Shown here in pieces: positions 37,692-49,247 of a stretch of 64,000 nt of DNA (the first letter of the stretch is position 1; each line of letters opens with the position of its first letter). Location of the stretch: the NCBI GenBank assembly GCA_023055505.1, contig JALIRH010000018.1:12384146-12448145 (forward strand), given 5' to 3'. A model generated the notes under the pieces. It had not been told where the DNA came from. It saw only the letters and a list, made by a program, of their open reading frames with translations, and did no database searches. The translations under genes and the position numbers were made by a program. This stretch comes from Callipepla californica brunnescens (taxonomy: Eukaryota > Chordata > Aves > Galliformes > Odontophoridae).

Positions 37692-39213
37692 TTCTTCTAT
37701 GTCAGAGTATTCTTCTGTGTGGTTTTGGAGTTGTAGGTGCATTTCAAGAGGAGAAAGCATTAACTCAGAAAGAAAAAGCCAAAACTGCTTTTGTGGAGAT
37801 GGATTGATACTGTTCTCCAGGAGGCTTCTGGTTCTTACGGAACGTAAACTTCAGTGGAAAATTGAAAAGCTTTCTTTGTTGGTAGCCTCACTGTGCAAAA
37901 TTATTCACTAGAGCTTCCTTATTATCTGATGTACTACTTGCGTCTGCTTATTTCAGCAATCATTAGGATTAAAGATCTAGGAGAGTACTAAACTTCCTTT
38001 CAGATGTTGATAGTACTTCTGCAACAAGGGCTCTCAATTTCTGATCCATAAGAAAAAAAATTTTCATAAATTTTGTTACACCACTGCCTATTCAGTGTAG
38101 AAAAAGTAAATCATGGATTTCATCAAGACATACATCAATAGTTCTTCCTTTTCCCTTTTGTTAAAGAGAGTTGTTAATAAATAAGTTAATATATGCAGAA
38201 TTTCTATCTTCACCAAGCATATCTTTACTTGAAACACCACATGTATTGCCATGACCAGTGGCTCATAGCTAGGCATTTTTTTCCATGTTTTTACAGGGGG
38301 GTTTTAAAAACCCTCATGTAAATCAGCAGGGTAAATAATCAGCAAATGCTGATGAACTGTCAAATGAAGCAATTTAATCAAACCAACAAATCAAGAATAA
38401 CATGAAAACTGGGACAGGGTTTTAACAAGTACCACTTGTACTGCTTTCGGCTCATTTCTCTTCACAGACTGTACTTTAGTTTGAACATCAAAAATCCGGA
38501 TACCAGTCATAATTGCAACACGAGGCTTAACAACTTTTTTTAAAGAGGAGTGAAGCTGATGAGTACGACTCATTCTCTGAGTACTGTAATCAGAAAAATT
38601 ATCCTCTGATGAGGAAAAGTCTTTAAGATTAAAGGAATGAGGAAAAGAAAGGATGCTAAGACTACAGATGTGATAAATAACTGGGAAATGCTAATATCAT
38701 TTTTCAAGAGTGCCTAGACTGCTAAGATCACCTTAACAAGCTATATGAGTGGTACAGGCATAATGTAAAGATCGTGCTATAGCAGGGACAGCTAATGAAT
38801 GAAAAAGTAAATTGAGACGTGTTGGGTGTCTCAAAAAAGTACTATTTGCAGCAGAATATGCCACTTCTCACCTTTCAGTGTTCTTTGTTAAGAACATTTT
38901 TTGAGTGACTGCAGGGGAGAAGAATACTGAGGATCACTTAAGCATGACCGCTAAGTTTCACTGTTCTGTATTAGAGACTGTAAATTAGATGAGTCCCCTG
39001 TGGGTGAGCTTTTGGAATCTATCAAGTTTTGGTGAAAAATTAAGATGTTTTGGAAAGACAGCAGTTTCAGGGAATATGCTGCGATCTGTAGAGTGGCATA
39101 ACATTTTATATTTTTCACACACATCAGGTAATTCACATTATTACTAAGAAATTCTATGAACTGATTTATTTGGTGAAAATGTATTGTTTAGGAAGCAAGC
39201 TTGAAATACATAG
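37692..39213. other. Non-coding stretch, no gene seen
   Basis: Anonymous AT-rich DNA. The open frames present (for example 37621-37911 +) begin inside the candidate LTR and have no recognisable domain. Confidence 0.5.
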
Positions 39214-39802
39214 TCCTTATGATTTCGTCTGGGATAGAATTAATTTCTTCAAACAAGTTTGTATGATATTGTGCTCTGGATTTTTGGTGAAAACAGTGAT
39301 GATAACACAACAGTGTTTTAGTTCTGGCTAAGAAGTGCTTGCAAAGTCTCAAAGACTTTTCTACTTCTCATCACTTGTCTTAATGTCAGCAAGCAGGCTG
39401 AATGTGCACAGGAAGTTGAGTGGAGGTGTTACCAGGGCAAGCAGACTCAGTCTGAACAAAGGAATACCCCATAATATAACATGCTCACAAAAAAAAAATA
39501 AAAAGGAGTAATGGTGGGATGGATGTTCACAAAAATGATGTTTGTCTTCTCAACAAACTGTCACATATGATGAGTCCTTCTTTCCTAGAAGGGATTGAAT
39601 ATCTCCCTACAATGGGATGTAGTGAATGAATGAATTGCTTTTCTTTGCGTTCATGAGTAATTTTTGTTTTATCTTTTAAACTGTTTTTATCTCAACTCAT
39701 GTTCTCACACTTTTACCTTTATGATTCTCTCTCCATTCCAACCAGGGAAAGCAAGTGAGCAGCTGTGTATGCTGAGCTACTTGGTAGGGTTAAAACTTAA
39801 CA
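39214..39802 (+). mobile_element. Degraded solo LTR of an avian ERVL-like element
   Basis: I recognise the order of blocks of a common avian ERV LTR. A start TGATTTCGTCTGGGATAG lies near 39220, followed by GATAACACAACAGTGTTTTAG (about 39302-39322), a CTTTTCTACTTCTCAT block and ACATGCTCAC before an A-run (U3). Then come GTTTGTCTTCTC and GGGATGTAGTGAATGAATG (R side), TTAAACTGTTTTTATCTCAAC (about 39675-39696), a pyrimidine-rich U5 and GGTAGGGTTAAAACTTAACA at the end. Neither gag-pol nor a second LTR is present. No matching target duplication was found, and the first bases are mutated, so the left edge is uncertain by about 6 bases. The divergence suggests an old insertion. Confidence 0.7.
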
Positions 39803-40884
39803 GTTGTTTTCTCTTCGTTTAGTGGAATATTTCTGATGATTATGACCTTGCAAGAATTGGTAATGCAGTTTGTGTTTCATAGTAATACAGCCAATTAACA
39901 AGAGCTATTTTGCAAAGCTTGTTCTTTCAAAAGGCTATGCTCTCTAGTACAGTACTTAAAATACCAGGCAAATATATTTATTTTTAGCACAGTGGCTTTA
40001 AGACTTGGTTCTCATGGTTGCTGGTAATGATATGCTAACCAGCAAAATACAAACAAATGTTTTCACTGCTAGGTTTTCACAAGTAGCTAAGCAATAATTG
40101 AAAGGTATGTTCTGGGAAGACACAGTAGAGAAAGTTGCAGGGGAACATAAGGAAACCTGCTTAGTCGTACAAGAAGTTTGTTCCACTATGCATATGCAAC
40201 TCCACCTCAGAAATGATGTGCAAGTAAAAGCTCACTTCACCAGATAGCATAAGGAAAAGTAAACAAATAAACAAAACACCTTTCAGTGTAATGGAACAAG
40301 AAAAGACAAGTCATGAACAGCTGAGCTTCAGTCCAAGAAAATACTTTCTGAAACTTTTAAGTCAAAAGCAAACACAGTTGGTCATGTAATGCAAATGTTA
40401 AGTGACTAATACAAAATCACAGCTATAATCTGTGTGTATTAAAACCCCTACCCACAATTCTCAGTTCTAAAATTCACTTGTAGGAACCAATAATCAAGAA
40501 CTGAAAAATGTCAGCAAAGGACAAAACTGCATGGAATCTTAGATCAAAATATACGTATGACCGCCTTGCTAGTTTGTAATTTTTCAATTAAATTCACCTT
40601 TTAATTTTCATTTTATTATCAAAGCTATTATACAGGCATGTTTTTGTATAAAATTGAACAAGTTAGAAGACATATTTCACTATTAAGACATTAAAGATTA
40701 GTTCATTGAAGGACCGGTTCCAAGCTCAACATGGATACATGTCAAAACTGAGATTAAAGCTGCCAAGATGCAAAGTCACCTTGGGAAGAAATCAAAATAA
40801 ATTATTCTTTACCACCCTTTTAAGTCACAGTAGCCAATTTGTATACTCATAAATGTTGGGATGTATATACCTGACTGACATTCC
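39803..40884. other. Non-coding stretch, no gene seen
   Basis: Anonymous AT-rich DNA without recognisable features. Confidence 0.5.
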
Positions 40885-41665
40885 AGGGGGTACATCTGTT
40901 GAAAAGGGCCCAGAAGTACTAGTGGACAACAGGCTGAATGTGAGGTAGCATCATGCTGCAGCAGAAAAATCATAGTATCATAGGATGGCCTGGGTTGAAA
41001 AGGACCTCAAAGTTGTCAACCACTAGACCAGGCTGCCCAGAGCCACATCTAGCCTTGCCCTGAATGCCTCCAGGGATGGGGTATCCACAACATCACTGAG
41101 CAACATGTTCCAGTGTGTCACCACCCTCTGAATGAAAAACTTCCTTCTAACATCTAAACTAAATCTCCCCTATCTTAGTTTAAAATCATTCCCCCTTGCC
41201 CTATCACTATCAACACATTTAAACAGTCATTCCCCCTCCTGTTTATATGCTTCCTTCAAGTACTGGAAGGGATGAGGTCTTCCTGGAGCCTCCGCTTCTC
41301 CAAGTTAAACAAGCCCAGTTCCCTCAACCTTTCCTCATAGGAGAGGTGCTCCAGCCTTCTGATCATTTTAGTGGCTCTCCTCTGGACCCATTAGAAGAGT
41401 TCTGCATCTTTCTGACACATATGTCCTAGGAAGTATTAAAAGATGTGCAGTTCTTCAGATACTGCCTACTGTTTTGGGCCCCTGGTGCAGGAAAGCCATG
41501 ACACACCAGAAGGGGCTCAGTGGAGCTCCAGGAGTGGTAAAGGCAGGTGCAATTTCCCTGTGATGAATAGTGGTCAAAGATGACCTGGGTCAGATTTGGA
41601 GGCACCCAACAGCTCCCTACAATAAGTTATCAAGTGTACAGAGCTGTGCTTCTGGCAGCCATACA
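40885..41665 (+). mobile_element. Older CR1 LINE interrupted by a second CR1
   Basis: Two plus-strand CR1 pieces flank a minus-strand CR1. The left piece (40885-40965) has the phrase GAAGTACTAGTGGACAACAGGCTGAATGTGAGG (about 40913-40945), which is the VLVDNRLNV segment of ORF2. The right piece (about 41430-41665) resumes shortly downstream with TACTGCCTACTGTTTTGGGCCCC (about 41461-41483; the YC...FWAP block) and a CAGTGGAG phrase, then runs into a 3' UTR-like part with GGAGGCACCCAACAGCTCCC (about 41600-41619). The segments are in order, with a small part missing between. No octamer tail is visible at the right. Confidence 0.6.
40966..41412 (-). mobile_element. CR1 LINE inserted into another CR1
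   Basis: The left edge has the complement octamers (AATCATAG, TATCATAG). The complement of the 3' UTR follows (GACCAGGCTGCCCAGAGCC, CTCCAGGGATGGGG), then that of C-terminal ORF2 up to CTCTCCTCTGGACCCATTAG (about 41374-41393). It then gives way to plus-strand CR1 sequence on the right. It is collinear with, and close in sequence to, the minus-strand copy at 10466-11091, so it is the same subfamily. Its position inside an opposite-strand CR1 shows it inserted later. Confidence 0.88.
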
Positions 41666-42437
41666 CAGAACTATATACATGAGAAATCTGAGGTTATTTT
41701 CCATAAATATACCAATCCCTGAACCACATTCAATGTTTGCAGTGTCATAGATTACTTATCCTAATCTTTAGTTAAAGGATTTTCTTTTCTCTGTAGCATC
41801 CTATTTATTTTAGGCAACACTTTTTCTCTATTGTCTTACTCTTTATGTTGTTATTTATGCCAGTCAGAAACACTACCTTATACAGGCAACATGACTCCAG
41901 AGAGAGTCAGGCTGGACCTGGATCTTAATCTAGATGTGCCTATGCAGAAAGCAAAATTTGGACAATAGATTATACTTAATTAAGTTGTTTAATTTACAAC
42001 ATAAAGTGCTAAAATTAACAGTTAGAGAAGGTCTGACTAGATTTAGCATTTATAAAGAATTTTCTATTATTCAAGTAATTAAGCACTGGAACTTAACATA
42101 GAATGATATGATAGTTTTTCATTGTTATGTACAAGTGCACATTACTGTTATTTATCTTTCACATTATGATTTGTCAGTTCTCTTCTGTTCTTGTAAGCTG
42201 TGAAGCTATATATCTAGAACCGAATATTCCGCTTGCAGTAACTCCTCCCAAAAGTCTGTATGTCCTTATCCATATCCCTGGAGCATTCTGGCATCTGCAC
42301 AACTGGGACACATTGTCTTTCAAACAGAAAATCAAGTGTACTTTTGCAGTCACTTGTCCCAGACAGTTAAAAGTTCTTTTCTGTGTTCCCTCCTTCTGCC
42401 TTATTCAGAAGTTTGATGAGACATTTGCATTAGCTGA
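41666..42437. other. Non-coding stretch, no gene seen
   Basis: Anonymous sequence. A 190-codon plus-strand frame starts at 42127 but runs through a CR1 tail and is treated as chance. Confidence 0.5.
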
Positions 42438-42491
42438 ACTCAAAGTGGATCTCTTCCAACTTAAGATATTGTGTGATTCTATGATTCTATT
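42438..42491 (+). mobile_element. CR1 3' tail scrap
   Basis: About 50 bases only: GTGGATCTCTTCCAACTTAAG, then TGTGATTCTATGATTCTAT, the CR1 terminal phrase and two octamers. No upstream CR1 sequence is recognisable, either because of extreme 5' truncation or decay. Confidence 0.7.
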
Positions 42492-45400
42492 TGCAGTCAA
42501 GGGACAAATTCCTATGAAGATAATGGTTTACTTTATTGCCCTGTGTTATCTAATATATTTTGGATTTCACTGGAGGACACCCATCCCCTGTCAGACGCTC
42601 TTTCCAGAACGTTCTTTGCCTCTGGGTCCCTTCATGCTGCTCCCATTCCCAATACCTTCTGATTCAAAAAGACATTATACCTCTGCTTTAAACATTTAAT
42701 ATAACGTTTTAATACCTCATTCTGTAATCCAGTATGACTTGCCATTTTTTGAAGTTGATTGAACAAATTCTGTTTTTGTACTTATTTTTTAAAGTAGTCA
42801 GGACAAGAGAAATAGACCTAATAGATTAATAGATGTGTGTTAACATATTCATTTTATCTTCATCAGTGATTTCTACCCCTCTACTGCTAATTGCCCTTTT
42901 TCTTTTTTTCCTCCCCCTACTCTCTCCAAAAAAAAAAAAGCAAATAACACTAAAATAGAAATGAGTTTTCAGTTTGCTTGGAATTAGATTGTTCTTTCTT
43001 TTAATTATATTCTACAACTCCACTCAGAGAGAAGGGCATATATTGTAATTAAAAGAAAAATAAACACATTTTATTGTTACTATAAAGATGGTCTGACTAC
43101 TTGCATATAAGTTAGGAAAGTTTTCAGAAAAAATACCAAACAACAGTCATAACATTTTCAATATCAAAGTGCTGCAAAAACAGCGGGATTCCATAATCAT
43201 AAAGATAAGGTGAGAGGTTCTAAGACATGCACTGCAAACAATAAAAGAAGTAATTGCACAACATCCTAACACTGATCAACCAAAAATTCTTAAGGAAGAG
43301 AAGATGCAGAAGCGAAAATGAGTCTATAAAATAAAGATGCGAAACAAACAAATAAAAATTCAACTGAAGAATTAGAATAGAAGGCAAGTTCTGATAATAA
43401 AAGAAATGTAATAGCACTGTTATTGTTGAAGAACTGATGTTAGGAAAACGTGTTGTTAGTGCCAGAAATAAGATGAGATTGTTTGTATTCCAGTCCTGCT
43501 CTGAGTAAGTGCCAGTAGCGACACAGATAAAATACCGTGCTTGGCATTATTAAAAATTAAAAAAAGCAATAGGAAAGGGTTATTAAGTCAAGAAAATGTA
43601 AGTTATCACTATATTCAGGTGCAACTTGCTTGTTTGCATGAGCCATTCTATGTTCTATAATCCATTTACCATCAACATTAAAAATTGCCAGCGGTGTTTT
43701 AATTAAATCTATATGTTAAACAAAAGCACAGAATAGAAATCTTATTTTTAATGAAAAAAGCTTCATTTGTTTTGTGGAAAGTACTTTTATTCTCTCTCAT
43801 CATCGGCACCATTATCCCAGAGTAATTAAGTGCTGAGGTATGAAAAATTATTATGCTGCTTATGCACAGAAAATGCATTTGTGTTCTGAATGCCCTGAAA
43901 TATTTTTATAAGGGCTTGCAAGTTTTAATCACTTTTTTTTTTGTTTGTTTGTTTTTGGTTTGTTTTTGGTTTTGTTTGGTTTGGGTTTTTTTGGTCTTTT
44001 ATTTCTGGAAGTAAACAAACAATTTTTTTTTTTCAGTTCTTAGATACAATTTGCATACAGATGCATTAAAATTTTTAATCTGGGTCATTCAAACTATCAG
44101 ATCAAACAGAACAAATATTTCAGGTGAGCAGCATTAACAGGACATGATTATTGCCAAGTTGAATACTCAGACCATCACTCTGTCCATTTAAGTGTTTGTA
44201 CCTCTGACAGAAATGAGAAAATTGGGCTTAATAGGGTGGTTAGGAACTGTAGCTAGAGAGTACAGGTAGTTGTATTTTGATTATATAATTCTATGAATAT
44301 TAATATCAGCAGTCTGATAAAGGATTCAGTTTACTGTTCTAATTTGCAAGCTTTTGAAGATAAATCTTGATTTAATATTTGAAAATCTATAAAACATTGT
44401 GGTAATCTGAGAGGAAAAAAAAAAGATAGAGAAGATTCACTGCTATAGAATGACATTCTGTGAAATTGCTTTACAGAGGAAAGATATGAATTCTTTTAAC
44501 AAGATTACTTTGGACAATTGCATTTGTTTAATAAAGTTATGTAGCTACCTGACTCCAGAGATTCTGTAGTATTATTTTTTTCATAATACACAAAGACTAA
44601 TTGAGTTTATGTTAACAATAATTCTAATTTAGGATATTTCATTAAGCACAAATTTAGGGAAAAGAAGCCACTTTATATAAATTAATCAAATGTAATTACT
44701 AAGTCACTGAGGGATGCAGAAATTTAGAAACAACTTTCTAGATTAACATCTGTAGCCATCCAGTGATGGAATTCAATACTTCTGTTTTCAAAACTAATCA
44801 GAATTTTACGACTCTGTTGGTCTAACATATTTTCAGTACCCAAATATAATGCATTTCTGATAGCCTGCTTCATTTCTCTCTATGTCAATAAAACCTGTTT
44901 ATTTAAATAGCTATTTTCTTTTATTATTGTTGAGTATATAATCAAATAAACCAATCGTCCTTCAGTTTGCATGTTAGGCTAAACAAATGAAGTAATTGCA
45001 AAACATATATTTCTTACGGTACAGAATTGAATATCTCATCATGGCTTTATCATCTGCTGATTAGCCAAGACTAGAAAGCTATGATACAAGGTGTCACTTA
45101 CGTACAGTGCTCTTGTGTCATTTTTATATCTCTGTCTTCACAGTTTAACTACAAAATTGCCAGTTGCTACAAGGTTACTTCTTTTACTTGATGACAAATT
45201 AGTCAGGTCTTCTGCATTCCAAGAGGAAATCTTCTGTCTTACTGAAGATGCATCTGCTTTTTACCTTTGGTAAAATCACAGTTTGTTTCTGCCCATATTC
45301 TGTATACCTTTGTATCTTTGAATAAAGATGGGAAGTACTTTCATAAATAGAAGCATTTAGTGCTTTTTGAATTGTTGAAGTGTATAAAACATCCAAACAT

Positions 45401-46599
45401 CTGAAACATCTAAACATCTGAAATACCTAAAAGAGGCAAGCGATTAATGCCCAAGTATTGAAAGAAAGACAAGCAAAGAATTCCAAAGAGTTCCAAATGC
45501 ATCAGGTACTTCTGATAAAATAACTGCATTTTGCCTTTGTCAGACAGTAGTTTGTCTAAATATTCCATTCTACTTTAGTATAAACTAAATGACACTGAAT
45601 GTAAAATTGAAACACATCCTCAAAATCCTAGCCTCTGAATTTATTGAGATGCATGTCTTTTTTTTTTTAACTCATATACATGGTATTTTCGCCACATTAT
45701 TTAATTTCTACTTGATATTCTGAAATGAGTGAAGGAAATTGTATTTTAGTGTGGCTGATTTTTGTTTGTTTGTCTATTTTGTAAACAATGAATAAATTAG
45801 GGTACACTTGCCTGTAAACGAAGATCTAGGCTGGAATAATGTAAATTTAGTTCTTTTCAGATAAAACCAAAGTATAAAACTAGGTATTTAATAAAGATGT
45901 ACTATTCCATAAGTAACAGCTTTAGGAGGCAGGTGAAACTAGATGAACTCTCAAGGCCTACATGTAAGATTTATTACTTTCTTTTCCAATGGTGACAAAT
46001 GTTAATTTACACTGAAATTTAAAATCCAACAAATAAGGGCTTCAGAGATAGAACAGTGAACAATCAGATGGTTCGTATGAAGTACAAAGGAAGATTTAGA
46101 TGGGTATCTAAGCAAGTAAAGTTTTGCTACGAAGAACTTGCATAGTATTTATATGTGTTTGGATTCCCAGATCTTAAACAACAGAGAACATGAAAAGTGA
46201 TTTGTTAGGCAGTTAGTTGCACAACAAATGGGAATCTATCAATGACTGCAAATAAATTAGCATTTGCCTTAAATCACAAAAGAAAAATGTAGAACAGTGA
46301 GGTGAAATATTAGAAAAATATTTAAACATACTAAAGATTGTATTCTGACAGTCAAATAAACAGAAAATAAATGTTGGGGATGATGCAGAGCCATCATGTT
46401 AGTATTTTTTAATGTATTTCCTAAGTATAATTGTATTGATATTTACTTGTATTATGATGAATCTCTCAATTTATGTGCATTTACCACTGCTTTAAACAGA
46501 AATGTAATAACAGAAGAGCAATGATGGCTTATAGCAGATGTCTAGGGAAGAATATAAGTGCAGACTAAGTGTGTTGACATTTTTATCTCTTGAATTTCA
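42492..46599. other. Non-coding stretch, no gene seen
   Basis: About 4 kb with a T/G run (43932-44000). The stretch 43600-43930 is not low-complexity and carries several TAATTA-type cores; it is discussed as a possible conserved element. No exon was seen. Confidence 0.5.
43932..44000. repeat. T/G-rich simple repeat
   Basis: TTTG, TTTTTGG and related units in an almost pure T/G stretch. Confidence 0.8.
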
Positions 46600-46770
46600 T
46601 GAGTTTTACAGCAAACCATTCCTCCTGCCTCTCTGGGTCTCTTTGGATGACAGCTCTGCATTCCAGCATACTGACTGTTTCCCCAGTTTGGTGCCATCTC
46701 CATATTAAACTAACATTCACATAATTGCTGCCTTCAGGCCAATAACAACGATGCTAAAACTAATTCTACT
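46600..46770 (-). mobile_element. Degraded CR1 fragment (reverse-transcriptase palm region)
   Basis: The plus strand reads CTCTGGGTCTCTTTGGATG, then CAGTTTGGTGCCATCT, then a segment matching the complement of CR1 ORF2 around the catalytic box (TKLG and the residues after it). The copy is short, with no tail and no open frame. It is called from the order of three short phrases only. Confidence 0.5.
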
Positions 46771-46977
46771 ACTACTAATAATAAATGTACAACCTTTACC
46801 TTGAAGCAAGGCAAATTTAAAATAAGTTATTTTCCATTTCAAGCAAATCAGAAGTACTATGACACTATATGTGAATTAAGCAGTCTCCAAGGTTAAAAAA
46901 TAAGAGTGTGAATGTCACACACTGAGTGGAATGTTTACAACTAGAAAGTTAAGTCAATCAAGATGAAGTTTATGAGC

Positions 46978-47526
46978 CTGCGATATGCCCTTGCTGCTAA
47001 GAAGGCTGATGGTAAAGTGAACTGCTTTAGATGAAGCATGACCAGCAGCTGGAATGACATGATTCTTCCCCTCTACTCAGCACTGGTTCTGGACTACCCA
47101 GTACAAGAATGATACAGACATACTGAACATGGTAGATCAAAGAATTATGCAGGGACTGGAGTACATATCCTGCGTGGAAAGGCTGAGAAAATAGAATGTT
47201 CAGGGATAATCATGTCAAATTATTTATTCACTAGAAGGGAAGATGCAAAGACAGAGAGTTTCTCTTCAGTGGTGCCGACTGACAGGACAAGGAGCAGTAG
47301 GTTCTAATTGGAACACAAGAGGTTCCCTCTAGACATCAAGAGCACTTTGATTTGCAGGCAATGGAGCACTGGCAGAGGCTGACAAGAGAGTTGTAGTCTC
47401 CTCCTTGAGTATCTTCAGAAGCTACCAGGATATGGTTCTCTGCACCCTGCTCTGGGTGCCCCTGCTTGAGCAGTAGTTGGACCAGATGATATTCCAGCCT
47501 CAGACAATTTGAGATTCTGTGATTCA
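46978..47526 (+). mobile_element. CR1 LINE, 5'-truncated, degraded
   Basis: It begins in ORF2 with GCCCTTGCTGCTAAGAAGGC (ALAAKKA block). It continues with CTTCCCCTCTACTCAGCACTGG (LPLYSAL), passes through the YEERL-like block in degraded form, and ends in 3' UTR phrases (CTGGGTGCCCCTGCTTGAGC, TTGGACCAGATGA) and a single octamer remnant GATTCTGTGATTC (47514-47526). Many small deletions are visible, for example between LYSAL and the FWAP block, so it is among the older copies here. Confidence 0.88.
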
Positions 47527-48021
47527 GTCACCATATAAAGAATGAAGCAGTTTTTCTCTTAAAATCACTGGCAGATACAATATCAATAATCACTGATACA
47601 AACTGAATCACCCAAAATTTTTGCAGTGTATGAAAGAAACTTCCATGTACATTTAAAAAAAATTATGCTCGCTCAAATATCATTGAGAGATACTTAACTG
47701 TGTAGTAGTAAAAGTTCTTTTCTTTCATAGGGTCATTGCATTTTCTCCATATGTAGTTTGAAAATTTTAAATGAAAAACACACCATAACTTTCTGAACAG
47801 CTTGCATAAATAATTTATTCCCTCTACACTTGTTGTTAACAGTCTGATAAACAACAAACAACATCTAACTTAATAAAAACGCTAGTAGGACACTTATAGT
47901 TCCAATAACAATTATAATTAGGTGTTTGTATTTTCTTCCACATATTCAGCTCAATTTTATGTCTAAAATTACCAAAAAGAATTTGTGTAACTGCATATGT
48001 GTAATATCAAACATATGGATC
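47527..48021. other. AT-rich spacer, no gene seen
   Basis: About 500 bases of anonymous AT-rich DNA between two plus-strand CR1 copies. Confidence 0.5.
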
Positions 48022-49247
48022 CCTTTACTAAGTTGTTCTTTTCCATGGAAAGTCATGTCTGACCAATATACTGTCTTTCTACGATGGAGTGATGGCATTG
48101 GTGGACCAAGGAAAGGCAACTGATGTTGTCTATCTGGACTCATGCAAGGCCTTTGACATGGTACCACACCATATTCTTATCAATAAATTTGAGATGTATG
48201 AATTTGAAAGGTGAACTATGCAGTGGCCAAAGAATTGTTTGAATGGTCACAGCCTGTGTGTTGTGCTTCAAAGATCTGTGTCCAGTTGGAAGTATATAAT
48301 GAGTGGTGTTGCTCAAGGGTCTGTCTTGGGACCAGTGCTCTTCAACATCTTTATCATGACATAGATAGTGTGATTGTATGTATCCTCAGCAAATTTGCTG
48401 ATGACACCAAGCTGAGTGGTGTTGTTGACACTATAAAAGGAAGGGATGTCATCCAGAGGGACCTAGACAGGCTTGAAAAATGGACCCATGAGCATATAAT
48501 TAGGTTAAACAAGACCATGTGGAAGGTGTTGCACTTGGTTTGGGCAGTCACAGATATACAGTACAGACTGGGAGAAGAGCTCGTTGTGAACAGCCCTGCA
48601 GAGGACATGGAGGTCCAGGTGTACAAAAAAGCTAGACACAGGCTTGCAGTGTGTGCTTGCAGTCTGGAAGACAACAATATACTGGGTGGTCAGCAGGGAA
48701 AGGGAGATGATTGCCCTCCTCTATTCTGCCCTTATAAGCCCCCATCTGGAGTACTGCATCCAGGCCGGAGGCTTCTATCATAAGAAAGATATGAAGCTAT
48801 TGGAGTGGGTTCAGAAGAGAGCTATAAAGATGATCAAAGGGCTGGATCACCTCTCCTGTGAAGAAAGGATGAAGGAACTGGGCTTGTTTAGCTGGGAGAA
48901 GAGAAGGCTCCAGAGACACCTTGTGACCTTCCAGTACTTGATGGGAGCTTATAAGCAGGAGGGTGTTCTGGCTTTCTAAATGGTCTTATAGCAACAGGAC
49001 AAGGAGGATTGGTTTTAAACTAAAATGAGGGAATGAGGTTAGATGTTGGCAAGAAATTCTTCACTCAGAGAGTGGTTAAGGCATTGCCACATTCTGTCCA
49101 GAGAATTTGTAGATGTCCCATCCGTGGAGGCACTCAAGGCCAGCCTGGATGGGGCCTTGGTGAACTCTGTCCATGGCAGGAGTTTGGTGATCTTTAAAGG
49201 TCCCTTCCAATCTAAACCATTCCATGACTCTATACTTCTGTGATTTC
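48022..49247 (+). mobile_element. Longest CR1 LINE copy of the window, 5'-truncated
   Basis: About 1.2 kb from the fingers of the reverse transcriptase to the 3' end. It begins near TTCCATGGAAAGTCATG. The [14 protein letters not shown] motif A is at about 48144-48173, GVAQGSVLGPVLFNIFI at 48305-48355, FADD at 48394-48405, then LYSALISPHLEYCIQ and EERMKELGLFSWEKRRL. The 3' UTR has GCCAGCCTGGATGGGGCC and GGTCCCTTCCAATC, and the end has degraded octamers (49216-49247). No target duplication was recognised. Confidence 0.95.
48100..48979 (+). pseudogene. Broken CR1 ORF2 reverse transcriptase with intact FADD box
   Basis: Coding remnant of the copy above. The open frame 48211-48783 contains K-F-A-D-D-T-K-L-S-G (FADD at 48394-48405; residues 62-65 of that frame), so both catalytic aspartates are kept. 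The preceding GVAQGSVLGPVLFNIFI block lies in a different frame; a one-base loss near 48354 separates them. A second frame, 48644-48979, carries IALLYSALISPHLEYCIQ and MIKGLDHLSCEERMKELGLFSWEKRRLQRHL. At least two frameshifts, plus the loss of everything before the fingers, make it inactive. Confidence 0.88.

Noticed and set aside
42127..42699. 190-codon plus-strand open frame
   Set aside because: It runs straight through a CR1 3' tail (the DSMILF residues are the octamer repeats), has no domain, and its first part is Phe/Leu/Ile-rich as expected by chance.
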